64,000 nucleotides of DNA from Caldilineaceae bacterium (lineage in GTDB: Bacteria > Chloroflexota > Anaerolineae > Caldilineales > Caldilineaceae). Of this stretch, positions 35,975 to 44,540 are shown piece by piece. The first letter of the stretch is position 1, and the number at the start of each line of letters is the position of its first letter. The stretch covers positions 46,591-110,590 of the forward strand of contig JAGRCP010000048.1 in NCBI GenBank assembly GCA_020433455.1, given 5' to 3'. The notes below the pieces were generated by a model. It was not told the origin of the DNA and did not search any database. It saw only the letters and a program-made list of their open reading frames with translations. A program made the position numbers and the translations under genes.

Positions 35975-37885
35975 CTACTCCGGCGGCGACAGGTAGGCGC
36001 CGTCGATTACGCTGCGCCCGCTGCCCGGGGGCTGCCAGGCAACGGAGAGATTGACTTTTTGGTCGGCCTGCTTGTGTAGGACCTCGATATAGTAGCGTTG
36101 ACCCGCGCGCAGGGTAACCGGCCGGGAAGCCTGATCCGGATATTTGTCATACTCGCGTGAGGGCGTCCAGTCCGGTACGGCGGCGATGATGCGCTTGTTG
36201 GCCGGGCTGGCGTCCGTGCTCAGGAGGAGCTGACTCTGGTCATCACTGGCAATCCAAAAGCGATATTGACCCGTAACCGGCGGGTAGATGTAGCCGCTGA
36301 TGCGTTCGCCGTAATCTTTGTCGCCCTGGGGACTTTCCAGCGCGGGGAGCAACTCTGTGCGGTCGGGTTTGCCCTCGAACGCGTCGGCATTGGTGAGATC
36401 ACCCACACTCGTGCCGCCGATGCCGGTCCAGACTTCGCGCAGGATATTGCCTGAACCCTGGCCCGCGGGCAGCGGTCCGGCCGGCGCGCTATTGGTCGTT
36501 GTCGATGTTGTCGAATCGGCTTCTTCTCCCTCAACTCCTTCGCCGCCCGCGGGGGTAGGCGCTGCGGCCGCGGCTGCGGCGCTGTAGCGCAGGCGATAGA
36601 GCGCGCCCCGGGCCAGGGAGAGGAGAAGCAGATCGCCGCCCGGTCCTTGGCTAATCTGAACGATGGCCGGCGTAAGCCCGCCGAAATCGTGCACCGCGGC
36701 CGCACCATTGGCGGCAAAGGTGAGATACTGAATGGCGCCTACATTGAAATCATGGAAAAAGTAGGCCCCCCGGTAGCGGGCGGGGTAGCCGCGCCCCGTG
36801 TAGAAATCGCCGCCGATGGCTGCGCCGTAACCCTGGGAATGGGGATATTCGTAGGCGGCGAACGTGGCAGGATAGGCCCCGCTGTGTACGGGATCGCAGA
36901 GCGCGTGGTCGCGAATCTTCTCGCGGCCTTCAAAGCAGGGCCAGCCGAAGTTGGCTCCCATGCGCCCCCGGTTGATCTCTTCCCAATCCTCATTGCCCAC
37001 ATCGGCCACAAAAATCTCGCCCGTGTAGGGGCTGAAGGTGAAGCGGAAGGGGTTGCGCATCCCCAACGCGTAGACCTTGGAGCGGTTGCTGTTGTAGTCG
37101 CCGTCAAAGAAGGGATTGTTGGCGTAGCCTTGCCCGGTGAGGGGGTTGATGCGCAGAATTTTGCCGGCCAGGCTGTTGGGGTCCTGGGCCCGCTGGTTGG
37201 CCTTGAAGTTGGTGGTGCCGTCGCCGTTGGAGACGTAGAGCGCACCATCCGGGCCGAACTTGACAAAATCGATGACGTGGGCGGAGCTTTCGGCGGGCAG
37301 ACAGTCCTGCACGGGCGTACCGGCCGCATCCTGACAGGAGAAGGGCGGCTGATCCGCCTTGTCGGGATTGCCGATATTGGCGAAGGTGCTGTTCTTGCCC
37401 AGCATGACGAAGAAGCTGCCGGGCTTGTGAACGTTGGTGTTGGTCAAGTCCGCCTCCACCCGCACCAGGCGCGAAACCCGGCCGCCGCTGTCGGGATGGC
37501 CTTTGGCTTCGGGCGGCTCATACACGTAGGAGAGATAGATGAACGGCGTGCGGGGGAAATCGGGATGGAGCGCCAGCCCCATCATGCCCCGGGTTTCGCT
37601 GTCGTTCACCTCATGACTCAGGTCGATGAAGGGCTCTTCCAGCAGAACGCCGTTTTGCACGACGCGTACTCGTCCGGCTTTTTCGGCGACGAAGATACGC
37701 CCGTCCGCCGCGATATCAAAGGCAGTGGGCAGGTTGAGCCCTTCGGCAATTGCCTCTACGGAAAAGCCGGGCGGGAAAATGAACTCTTCAGCGGCCGGAG
37801 CCGCAGCGGCCGGCAGCGATGCAGTCAGTAGCGTAGAAATGGTTAGAAGGACAACGGCTAGTTGCCTGGCAAGAGAGTGACGCAT
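35975..37885 (-). CDS. secreted PQQ-type sugar dehydrogenase (GdhB/HHIP-like) with C-terminal PA14 domain
   Basis: 636 residues. A signal peptide (to about 29, ASLPAAAAP) leads to a six-bladed beta-propeller of the soluble glucose dehydrogenase class (about 35-430): GMMGLALHPDFPRTPFIYLS, VKFGPDGALYVSNGDG, YALGMRNPFRFTF and VADVGNEDWEEIN are typical. A Pro/Ser/Thr-rich linker (about 435-475) joins a PA14 domain (about 478-636: SGYIYPPVTGQYRFWIASDD), which usually binds carbohydrate. It may oxidise a sugar at the cell surface with PQQ and tether to a glycan by PA14. PQQ dependence is assumed from the family, and no PQQ synthesis genes are in the window. Confidence 0.88.
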   Translation of the reverse strand: MRHSLARQLAVVLLTISTLLTASLPAAAAPAAEEFIFPPGFSVEAIAEGLNLPTAFDIAADGRIFVAEKAGRVRVVQNGVLLEEPFIDLSHEVNDSETRGMMGLALHPDFPRTPFIYLSYVYEPPEAKGHPDSGGRVSRLVRVEADLTNTNVHKPGSFFVMLGKNSTFANIGNPDKADQPPFSCQDAAGTPVQDCLPAESSAHVIDFVKFGPDGALYVSNGDGTTNFKANQRAQDPNSLAGKILRINPLTGQGYANNPFFDGDYNSNRSKVYALGMRNPFRFTFSPYTGEIFVADVGNEDWEEINRGRMGANFGWPCFEGREKIRDHALCDPVHSGAYPATFAAYEYPHSQGYGAAIGGDFYTGRGYPARYRGAYFFHDFNVGAIQYLTFAANGAAAVHDFGGLTPAIVQISQGPGGDLLLLSLARGALYRLRYSAAAAAAAPTPAGGEGVEGEEADSTTSTTTNSAPAGPLPAGQGSGNILREVWTGIGGTSVGDLTNADAFEGKPDRTELLPALESPQGDKDYGERISGYIYPPVTGQYRFWIASDDQSQLLLSTDASPANKRIIAAVPDWTPSREYDKYPDQASRPVTLRAGQRYYIEVLHKQADQKVNLSVAWQPPGSGRSVIDGAYLSPPE

Positions 37886-38089
37886 CTTGACTCCTCTGAA
37901 TCAGAGTGGATTGTTTTGTCATAAATCCATAACGCAAATCACCCTATCATAGCTCCTGCGGGCGGCAAAAACGGGCGACGTCCGGGTAACTCACGCGGCC
38001 CTCCCGCCGCCTGCCGCGCCTTGGCGAATTCTGCCCCATCCGGCGATAATGGGAGTAAATCATTACCCCTGCCCATTTGCGAGGTTTCT

Positions 38090-38857
38090 GTGTTCGACTC
38101 CGCCCCTGCTCCTGCATTTCGCTTGCCCACGGCCCTGACCGTCGCGCGTATTGATGAAGAGAATTATCGTACCAAAACCATCGTCCTGAACGGCGCACTG
38201 GAGGCAACGCCGGGTCAGTTTGTCATGGCCTGGCTGCCGCGCTTTGATGAAAAGCCCTTTTCTCTGGTGGATAACGACCCCATCACCCTCATGGTGACGG
38301 CGGTGGGGCCTTTTAGCCGCTTGGTTCATGCGTTGGAGCCCGGCGATCGGCTGTGGCTGCGGGGACCCTTCGGTCAGGGTTTTGCTGTGCCCCATGGGCA
38401 AGCGCGCCTGGCGGTTGTCGGCGGCGGGTACGGCGTTGCGCCCCTCCTCTGGTTGGCCCGCAGCCTGGCCCGGACCGGTCGCACCGTCACGACGATTATC
38501 GGTGCGCGTACGGCGAACGATCTTCTCTATGCTGAACGCTTTGCCGCGCTCGCTCGCTTTCGACCACCCCACGCCACCGCCTATGACCTGATCGCAGCAA
38601 CCGAGGACGGCTCTCGGGGCGTGCAGGGACGGGTGACGGACGCGCTGCTGTCTCTGTTGGAGGCGGGGGCGATAGACGGCATCTATGCCTGCGGCCCTGA
38701 TCCCATGCTCTCTGCGCTGCGCGAGCTGGGGCAGCGCTATGCCATACCCTGTCAACTCAGCTGGGAAGCCTATATGCGCTGCGCCATCGGCATTTGCGGC
38801 GCGTGCGAGCATGAGGGCAAGGTGTTGTGTTTGGACGGGCCGGTTGTTCGTGATTGA
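38090..38857 (+). CDS. pyrK: PyrK-like dihydroorotate dehydrogenase electron-transfer subunit
   Basis: 255 residues. An N-terminal flavin-binding barrel (GQFVMAWLP, then EKPFSLVD) is followed by an NAD-binding fold (VVGGGYGVAPLLWLAR) and a C-terminal 2Fe-2S site with Cys residues in MRCAIGICGACEHEGKVLC. This is the organisation of PyrK, which passes electrons from dihydroorotate dehydrogenase PyrD to NAD. pyrD is not in the window, so another partner is possible. The start is taken as the GTG at 38090, 6 bases after GAGG, because it gives the normal PyrK length; the frame is open to a TTG at 38021. Confidence 0.86.
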   Translation: MFDSAPAPAFRLPTALTVARIDEENYRTKTIVLNGALEATPGQFVMAWLPRFDEKPFSLVDNDPITLMVTAVGPFSRLVHALEPGDRLWLRGPFGQGFAVPHGQARLAVVGGGYGVAPLLWLARSLARTGRTVTTIIGARTANDLLYAERFAALARFRPPHATAYDLIAATEDGSRGVQGRVTDALLSLLEAGAIDGIYACGPDPMLSALRELGQRYAIPCQLSWEAYMRCAIGICGACEHEGKVLCLDGPVVRD

Positions 38858-38954
38858 GGGATGAGTAATTGCGCTGTAGGGGAAGGCGCTTTGTATTCCC
38901 GCCGCCCGCTCTCATCACGCAACCAATTTCTGATTTCTTATTCCTCATCCCTGA
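38855..38954. repeat. imperfect inverted repeat after pyrK
   Basis: AGGGATGAG-AA near 38857-38867 is mirrored by TT-CTCATCCCT at about 38940-38952, and the right side carries TTTCTGATTTCTTATTCC words. It belongs to the GAAATGAGGAAT-type intergenic repeats also seen at 42703-42807 and 35895-35920. Confidence 0.5.
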
Positions 38955-39080
38955 TTAGCGTACCCGCTTTTTTGCCCGATTTCTTGTCTCTGGGTATGAT
39001 CCGATCTTCAACGTTGCAATCTTTCGCAGGGCTGCCGGGCAGATCTCGGCGGCTCTTTTTGTGAGATGGAGAATTGGGTA

Positions 39081-40052
39081 ATGACGGAACGGGAGAACAA
39101 GCAAGCGAACGGACGACGGGAACGCACGCCGCTTCAGTATCTGGGCGTTGCGGCCAGCGGCTTTGCCATGGGCAGCGCCGACGTAGTGCCCGGCGTTTCC
39201 GGCGGGACCATGGCCTTTATCCTGGGTATTTATGAGGAATTGCTCATGAGCATCCGCACGGTGGGGCGGCCTGAATTCTGGAAGGCCCTGGCTCGCTTCC
39301 ATATCGGCGAGGCGTTGGACCTGCTCAATTGGAAATTTTTGGGCTCCCTCTTTATCGGCATCTTCGCGGCAATTCTGACCCTGGCTCCCGCCATTGAGTA
39401 CATGTTGGTCAACCAGCCTGTAATCATCTGGAGCTTTTTCTTCGGTTTGGTGGCGGCCTCCATTATTGTGGTCAGCGGGCGTATCTCTCACTGGACGCCC
39501 CTGGCCATCGCGGCGGTTGTGCTGGGCGCGATCTTCGCTTATTGGGTGGTGGGGCTGGTCCCGCTTCAGACGCCGGATGCATGGTGGTTTTTGATCCTGA
39601 GCGGCGTGCTGGCCTCTTGCGCCATGATTCTGCCCGGGATTTCCGGCTCCTTCATTCTGCTCCTCCTGGGCAAATATACGTATGTTATTAATGCCGTCAA
39701 CACCCGGGATGTGGTGAGCCTGGGGCTGGTTGCCGTGGGTGCAGTTATCGGGCTCGTCTCTCTGGCCCAGATTCTCACCTGGCTCTTCAATCGCTATCAC
39801 GACCTGACCGTGGCCGTACTCATCGGCTTTATGGCGGGCAGCCTGCGCAAGATTTGGCCGTGGAAAGAGGTGGTTGAGACCATGATCGACCGTCACGGTG
39901 AGGAAATCCCCATTGTTGAGCGCAATATTCTTCCTGCGCTTACGCAGAACGGTGGGTTTAACACCGCGATTCTCTTTGCTGTGATCGTTGCGCTGGTTGG
40001 TTTTTTCGCGGTGGTGTTGCTGGAGCGCCTGGGCGGCCGGAAAGACGCGTAG
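39081..40052 (+). CDS. popT: DUF368 family undecaprenyl-phosphate translocase (PopT-type)
   Basis: A 323-residue membrane protein with about nine helices. The DUF368 signature GFAMGSADVVPGVSGGTMAFIL is near the N-terminus, and the second half repeats a related pattern (LPGISGSFILLLLGKY). Members of this family, together with DedA-type UptA, return the lipid carrier undecaprenyl phosphate to the cytoplasmic face for cell-wall and glycan synthesis. The ATG at 39081 has GGAG 9 bases upstream and is preferred over the ATG at 39066. It stands alone. Confidence 0.88.
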   Translation: MTERENKQANGRRERTPLQYLGVAASGFAMGSADVVPGVSGGTMAFILGIYEELLMSIRTVGRPEFWKALARFHIGEALDLLNWKFLGSLFIGIFAAILTLAPAIEYMLVNQPVIIWSFFFGLVAASIIVVSGRISHWTPLAIAAVVLGAIFAYWVVGLVPLQTPDAWWFLILSGVLASCAMILPGISGSFILLLLGKYTYVINAVNTRDVVSLGLVAVGAVIGLVSLAQILTWLFNRYHDLTVAVLIGFMAGSLRKIWPWKEVVETMIDRHGEEIPIVERNILPALTQNGGFNTAILFAVIVALVGFFAVVLLERLGGRKDA

Positions 40053-40370
40053 GCGCGAAGCGGCAGGGTTGCGAAACAGCCCGCGCCTCACGCCGCCTTT
40101 GGCCATAGCTCGCGAACCCAATCCGCGCTGCCAAGCAGCCAGCAGCGATCGCCCGCTACATCCACGGTGATGCGTGAGGATGGGATGCGTGTCGATAGGA
40201 TAGTATTGATGAGTTTTATGGTCAACAATCCCCCCAATTATATAGCGTGTGGCGGACACTGATAACAGACGCTCTTTCTGGCAACATGCGTTTGAAAACC
40301 TGATGTGGGGCGCCGGATTATAGTACCAAAAAATCCGGCGCCTGCGTTATCTTCTGTCAACGAGATACAA
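40053..40370. other. intergenic region after popT
   Basis: 318 bases. The minus strand carries a possible 46-codon frame (listed separately) and the right end holds an 11-bp hairpin (40309-40319 with 40332-40342, GGCGCCGGATT) about 30 bases before the lipoprotein ATG. No RNA gene was recognised. Confidence 0.5.
40088..40228 (-). CDS. possible small protein or gene remnant, 46 codons
   Basis: A frame from a TTG at 40228 to a TGA at 40088 reads with protein-like composition in its second half (RITVDVAGDRCWLLGSADW, then VRELWPKAA). GGGGGGA and a TATAAT-like AATTATAT stretch lie upstream. The family is not recognised; it could equally be the end of a decayed gene. It is reported because the composition differs from random sequence in this GC range. 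Confidence 0.25.
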   Translation of the reverse strand: MLTIKLINTILSTRIPSSRITVDVAGDRCWLLGSADWVRELWPKAA

Positions 40371-40997
40371 ATGAAAGCTCTATCAATTTCGGGTCTCATC
40401 ATCATTGCCGTGCTTTTCTCTGTCTCTTGCCGACAAAGCCCGGAAAGCTCGTTGCCGTATTCCCCGCTTCCAACCGCGGTGAACCAGGCAACCTTTACCG
40501 AATCGCCACCGACCCTCCCCCCGAATATCCAACCGACTCCAACCCAGGCGCCTTCTCCCCTGCTGGAGCAGACGACATCTCCCTCCGCAGGCGAAAACGG
40601 CTTTGCCGCCTACCGCGGCAGGAGTAGTTATCCCAATTCCCCCTTGTTCGAGATCAATTACGATGAAGAGGTCTGGGAGCCCGGCGTATCCGATTTGCCG
40701 GGTCACACTGCTGCACTGCTTGTGAAAGAGAATCCGGCCTGTTATTTGGTCCTGCAGGAAGGACCGAGGGAATATCGAAATATCGGGCCGATTCAGTTGG
40801 CGGGGCAACCATGGATGCTAAGACAAGCCTTTCCGGAGTATTTGATTTACGAGACGATAATCGAGCGCGATGCTTTCATCTTCGGGCTGCACTTGCCCGA
40901 GGCGTACAGTAATGGACAACACAGCGAATGCCAAAAATTGGCCGAGACAGTCTTGGCCACAATCCACATAGTGGGACCTCGCATCGTAGGACCCTGA
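40371..40997 (+). CDS. hypothetical lipoprotein with Pro/Thr linker
   Basis: 208 residues from the ATG at 40371. A short signal ends in VLFSVSC (lipobox Cys20), followed by about 60 residues rich in Pro, Ser and Thr and then a compact domain of about 130 residues (FEINYDEEVWEPGVSD, CYLVLQEGPREYRNI, LIYETIIERDAFIFGLHLPE). I do not recognise the domain. The codon use is less GC-biased than in neighbouring genes, and the gene stands next to a serpin pseudogene, which suggests a less conserved island. Confidence 0.65.
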   Translation: MKALSISGLIIIAVLFSVSCRQSPESSLPYSPLPTAVNQATFTESPPTLPPNIQPTPTQAPSPLLEQTTSPSAGENGFAAYRGRSSYPNSPLFEINYDEEVWEPGVSDLPGHTAALLVKENPACYLVLQEGPREYRNIGPIQLAGQPWMLRQAFPEYLIYETIIERDAFIFGLHLPEAYSNGQHSECQKLAETVLATIHIVGPRIVGP

Positions 40998-41129
40998 TCG
41001 ATATACTCCTGCATGCTGGCAGCGTAGCGTCGCCGTCTCCTGCAACGCTGCCCATACCCGAGGCAATCGTACCGCCGTCCATGGAACCAATTGCGCCGCC
41101 GGTTCAGCGTGAAGATGACCCGCCGATAG

Positions 41130-41570
41130 ATGCGCATTACGACCGCGTTCTCCATGGTCTACGCCGGTGCACGCAACCGTACGGCCGAGCAGATGGCGAC
41201 GACCCTCCACTATACCCTGCCTATTACCACCCATCACGCCGCGCTCAATGCGCTGGACCAGCGCCTCAACGCTCCAACCGGCGACGCCGGCTTTCAGATG
41301 GAGACGACCAACGGCATGTGGCTCCAGCGAGATGCTGCCTGATCCCGATGCATTTGTCGAGGTCGAGGCTGCGGTTTCGCCGGCATTGATGAACGAAGTT
41401 CGCGACGGATTCATGGTTGAAGATGTAAGCATCCTGCTGCCGAAGTTCAGCTTTGCAAGCGAGCTAAAGCTGGTGAAAACTTTGAGCGAAATGGGCATGC
41501 CGGATCTCTTTACGTGGACCGTCGCTGACTTATCAGGGATAGCTCCGCTAAAGCCGAAAGTTGATGGGTA
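41130..41570 (+). pseudogene. degraded serpin (serine protease inhibitor) gene
   Basis: Two frames together give recognisable parts of one serpin. Frame one (41130-41342) reads ITTAFSMVYAGARNRTAEQM, then NAPTGDAGFQMETTNGMWLQ, the helix C-D to strand region. It stops at 41341, and from about 41333 a second frame reads LLPKFSFASELKLVKTLSEM and GMPDLFTWTVADLSGI, the region before the reactive loop. About 100 or more residues between them are missing, as are the N-terminus and the reactive centre loop. The 3' end runs into the convergent membrane-protein gene. So it cannot make a working inhibitor. Confidence 0.7.
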
Positions 41571-42199
41571 TCGTCGCTGACCATGAGCAAGATCCCGCCC
41601 GTGGCCAGCCCAATCGTCCCTGCGAGCATGACCCACATGCCCCAGCCCGGGTGTTGGGGCGCGGCATAGATGCGGGTGATGTCGGGCAGAACGCGTAGAA
41701 AGCCGCGTACGGGCATCCATACACTTGCCGACGCGGAGAGGACGATGAGCGCGCCCGCGAGCCGACGGGGCAGGAGTGCGACAAGGGGACTAACGGCGAT
41801 CACGCCCAGCAGCGCCGTCATGACGCCGGTCTGGAGACGAAATTCAGGCGTCAGGAGCAAACGGGGCGTCCACGCCGGGGGCAACAGGTTGAGGGCCGCC
41901 ACCGCTGCGCCCAGGAGTACTCCGCTGCTCATAGGCCAACCGTAGTGAAATTCGCGCCGAAATGCAATCAACCCCCATGTCAGGCTCACCGCGATGAGCG
42001 GCAGATAGAACGCCTCGCGCCGGACGCTGATTTCGCCGCTGCGCACCCCGGGCAAAAACTTGACATACTCGGCCAGGTCCAGCCCGGTGACGACCAATCC
42101 GGCGGCCGCATGATTGATCCAGGGGCCGAAATATCCGACCAGCATGACCAGCCCGGCCAGGGGCAGTAGCCAACGCAGTAAGCGATATTGCCTGGTCAT
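41510..42199 (-). CDS. hypothetical integral membrane protein
   Basis: 229 residues with about six hydrophobic helices, beginning LLRWLLPLAGLVMLVGYFGPW, then VLLGAAVAALNLLPPAW and GMWVMLAGTIGLATGGILLM. No family was recognised. The start overlaps the thioesterase stop (ATGA), so the two are coupled. The C-terminal tail (about 20 residues, SDDTHQLSALAELSLISQ) overlaps the serpin remnant on the other strand, and may have been lengthened by that junction. Confidence 0.7.
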   Translation of the reverse strand: MTRQYRLLRWLLPLAGLVMLVGYFGPWINHAAAGLVVTGLDLAEYVKFLPGVRSGEISVRREAFYLPLIAVSLTWGLIAFRREFHYGWPMSSGVLLGAAVAALNLLPPAWTPRLLLTPEFRLQTGVMTALLGVIAVSPLVALLPRRLAGALIVLSASASVWMPVRGFLRVLPDITRIYAAPQHPGWGMWVMLAGTIGLATGGILLMVSDDTHQLSALAELSLISQRRST

Positions 42200-42681
42200 T
42201 TTGATTGCTCGCGTCGTTCCAGGCGACGTTGGCGTCGGACTTCGCCCTGGGCAAAGCGAGTTCGCGCTTCCTCCGTCTCCAGCAGAAGGGGCGGGACCTC
42301 GGCCGGATTGCGTTCATCATCCAGCGCCACGTAGACGAAGTAGGCGCTGTTGGTGTGGAAGACCTGGCCGGTGAGCAGGTTTTCCGCTTCGACCCGGATT
42401 TCCACCTCGATGCTGGTGCGTCCCACCCAGGTAATGCGTCCGTGAACCAGGAGCAGGCGTCCCAGCATGACCGGTTGAAGGAAGGTGACGCTGTCCACCG
42501 TGACCGTGACGCAGGGGTGGCGCGCGTGGCGTGCAGCGATAATGCCGCCGCATTCGTCGCAGAGCTTGAGGATCACGCCGCCGTGTACGTTACCCAGGCT
42601 ATTGGAATGCTCGGGCTGCATGAATTGGGTGAGGGTGAGGCTCGTCTCGTCCGGGGTGCGGGCGGGAGGCGTTTCGGTCAT
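42196..42681 (-). CDS. acyl-CoA thioesterase, hotdog fold (YciA/BACH type)
   Basis: 161 residues. The hotdog signature MQPEHSNSLGNVHGGVILKL and the later VHGRITWVGRTSIEVEIRV are typical of YciA/BACH acyl-CoA hydrolases, which release CoA from acyl thioesters in the cytoplasm. The catalytic Asn/Asp region is NSLGNVHGG. It ends by overlapping a membrane-protein gene of unknown function by four bases. A long inverted repeat lies upstream. Confidence 0.9.
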   Translation of the reverse strand: MTETPPARTPDETSLTLTQFMQPEHSNSLGNVHGGVILKLCDECGGIIAARHARHPCVTVTVDSVTFLQPVMLGRLLLVHGRITWVGRTSIEVEIRVEAENLLTGQVFHTNSAYFVYVALDDERNPAEVPPLLLETEEARTRFAQGEVRRQRRLERREQSK

Positions 42682-42702
42682 AGGGGTATTTCCTTGGCGG
42701 AT

Positions 42703-42807
42703 CAGGAATGAGAAATTAGAAATAAGGAATTAGAAACGGTTCGGGATGACCGACGGAGCTGGATTTCTCAAAGCTGTTTCTGATTCCTCTTTCCTTATTT
42801 CTCATTT
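42703..42807. repeat. imperfect inverted repeat of GAAATGAG/AATAAGGAAT words
   Basis: The left arm (about 42703-42738) and right arm (about 42771-42807) are reverse complements with scattered mismatches. Both are made of short AT-rich words such as GAAATTAGAAATAAGGAATT. It fills the space between the GT4 and thioesterase genes. Confidence 0.75.
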
Positions 42808-42814
42808 TTCTTTG

Positions 42815-43951
42815 TTATAAAACCTTCGCATAGGCATCAATGAGCTGCTGCGCGCTCCGTTGCCAGGTGAAGTGCGCAGCGTGGGCCAGGCCAGCTGCCC
42901 TCAGCCGGGCGCGCAGGTCTGCGTCTTTGGCCAGACCCAGGAGTCCCTGGGCGATGTCCTCGATTGACTCGGCATCCACGTAGAGCGCGCCGTCGCCGCC
43001 TGCTTCGGGCAGACACGAATTGTCGCCGGTGAGGACGGGCGTGCCGCAGGCCAGGGCTTCGACGATGGGCAATCCAAATCCTTCGTATAGTGATGGGTAG
43101 GCGAAAAATTCAGCAGCACTGTAGAGGGCGGGCAAATCCGCATCGTCGATAAAGCCGGGGAAGCGGACCGCGTCGGTCAGGCCCAGTTCCTGGACGGTGG
43201 CAAAGATTTCATCGTAGAGCCAGCCCTTGCTGCCGCCAATGATGAGTTGATGGGGCAGTCGGCCTTCGGCCCTGGCCAGGGCAAAGGCGCGAATGAGACG
43301 GGCAAAATTCTTCCGTGGTTCCAGCCGACTCAAGCCCAAAATAAACGGGCCGGGGCCGATGCCGTAGCGGGTGCGCACCCGATCCAGAGCGCCCTCATCT
43401 TCCACGGGGCGAAAGCGGTCGTGCTCCACTGCGCCCTGCACGACCGTAATCTGCTCGGGCGGCACGCGCCACTGCTCCTGGAGGTCCGCAGCGGTGTTAT
43501 GGCTGTCGGCCAGGATGTGATCGGCCCGGTTTACGCTGCGGGGCACCACCACGTTGAGATAGCGCTGGAGGCCGGGCATGGCTGCATCAGGATAGAAGAG
43601 AAAGGCCAGGTCGTGGACGGTCAGCAGCTTGCGTCGGGCCCGGCTGGGCGGCAGAACGAAATCGGTGGCGTGGAGGATATCCAGCGGGCCGCCGGTAAAG
43701 GTCTCCACGCGCGGAAAGGGGGAATTGAGCCGGTGCCAGATGCGCACCATGTTGCGCTCGCTGATGGGCGTGCTTGCCACGGGCAGGGGCGCTGCTTCAC
43801 GCTCGGCCGGGCTGATGGGCCCGATGACGAAAAGGCGCAGGTCATAACCGGGATTGGCTTCGATCAGCGCTTGCACCTGGCCGCGCACGATGCGGCCGAT
43901 GCCGGCCTGCTGGCGCAATGCAGGCGTGTAGTCGATGGCGAGTACGGTCAT
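42815..43951 (-). CDS. GT4-family glycosyltransferase
   Basis: A 378-residue retaining glycosyltransferase of the GT-B fold. The C-terminal donor site shows LGLSRLEPRKNFARLIRAFA and YEGFGLPIVEALACGTPVL with the family Glu pair (E-x7-E). N-terminal acceptor part: DYTPALRQQAGIGRIVRGQ. It likely adds mannose or glucose to a lipid- or protein-linked glycan in the cytoplasm. It follows the GtrA gene by about 20 bases; together with the O-antigen ligase family gene these form a small glycan cluster. Confidence 0.92.
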   Translation of the reverse strand: MTVLAIDYTPALRQQAGIGRIVRGQVQALIEANPGYDLRLFVIGPISPAEREAAPLPVASTPISERNMVRIWHRLNSPFPRVETFTGGPLDILHATDFVLPPSRARRKLLTVHDLAFLFYPDAAMPGLQRYLNVVVPRSVNRADHILADSHNTAADLQEQWRVPPEQITVVQGAVEHDRFRPVEDEGALDRVRTRYGIGPGPFILGLSRLEPRKNFARLIRAFALARAEGRLPHQLIIGGSKGWLYDEIFATVQELGLTDAVRFPGFIDDADLPALYSAAEFFAYPSLYEGFGLPIVEALACGTPVLTGDNSCLPEAGGDGALYVDAESIEDIAQGLLGLAKDADLRARLRAAGLAHAAHFTWQRSAQQLIDAYAKVL

Positions 43952-43972
43952 GGGGCGCTCATTGCCCGCGGC

Positions 43973-44443
43973 TTACAGACCCCGATAGGTCCACAAGCGA
44001 TTGGCGAAGAAGTTCCAGAACAGCACCAAACCGATGGCGACGAGCTTGGCAAAGTTGTAGCTGACGGTGAAGCCTAAATCCTGGGAGCCCAGCAGATTGA
44101 TCCACCAATCATCCAGCAGATGATGGATGCTGAGAAAGACGACCTGATTGATGGCCAGGCCGATGAGGCTGACGGCGCTGAACTGAATGAGCTGAGTGCG
44201 GCCGCTCCGCTCCTGGCTTTCGGGGAAGGTCCACAGGCGATTGAGGGTGAAGTTCTGGATAACGGCTGCGGTGAAACTGCACGCGTTGGCCCCCACCAAT
44301 GACGTACCGAAATATTGGATCAGGATGTTGAGAATGGTGAAGTCGGTGATGGAACCGAGCGCGCCCACGATGGCGAATTTGAAAAAACGCTTGATTTCCC
44401 GCCGATTTTCATGAGCCATGGTGCGCATGTTGGTGATGGTCAA
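43973..44443 (-). CDS. GtrA-family membrane protein
   Basis: 156 residues with four transmembrane helices: RFFKFAIVGALGSITDFTIL, then FTLNRLWTF, and WNFFANRLWTYRGL at the end. GtrA-like proteins are thought to move lipid-linked sugars across the membrane. The TTG at 44443 is favoured because GGAG lies 7 bases upstream; ATGs at 44428 and 44419 have no such site. It lies between the O-antigen ligase family gene and the GT4 gene. Confidence 0.9.
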   Translation of the reverse strand: MTITNMRTMAHENRREIKRFFKFAIVGALGSITDFTILNILIQYFGTSLVGANACSFTAAVIQNFTLNRLWTFPESQERSGRTQLIQFSAVSLIGLAINQVVFLSIHHLLDDWWINLLGSQDLGFTVSYNFAKLVAIGLVLFWNFFANRLWTYRGL

Positions 44444-44470
44444 AATGGTACTCCGAATTGATAATCTCTC

Positions 44471-44540
44471 AATCGCATAATCTCCAATCCCCCAATTTCA
44501 TGCAATCAGAAGAGATTGGGAGATTGGAGATTATGCGATT
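44471..44540. repeat. 26-bp inverted repeat overlapping the ligase stop codon
   Basis: 44471-44496 and 44515-44540 are reverse complements at 25 of 26 positions; the right arm includes the TAA of the O-antigen ligase family gene and is followed on the plus strand by TTTTTTT. It is a strong hairpin on the mRNA 3' end of that gene and resembles the word-built intergenic repeats elsewhere. Confidence 0.9.

Noticed and set aside
38955..40259. 434-codon minus-strand open frame opposite popT
   Set aside because: The plus strand encodes a well-conserved DUF368 membrane protein; the opposite frame is His/Asn/Gln-rich and lacks any domain.
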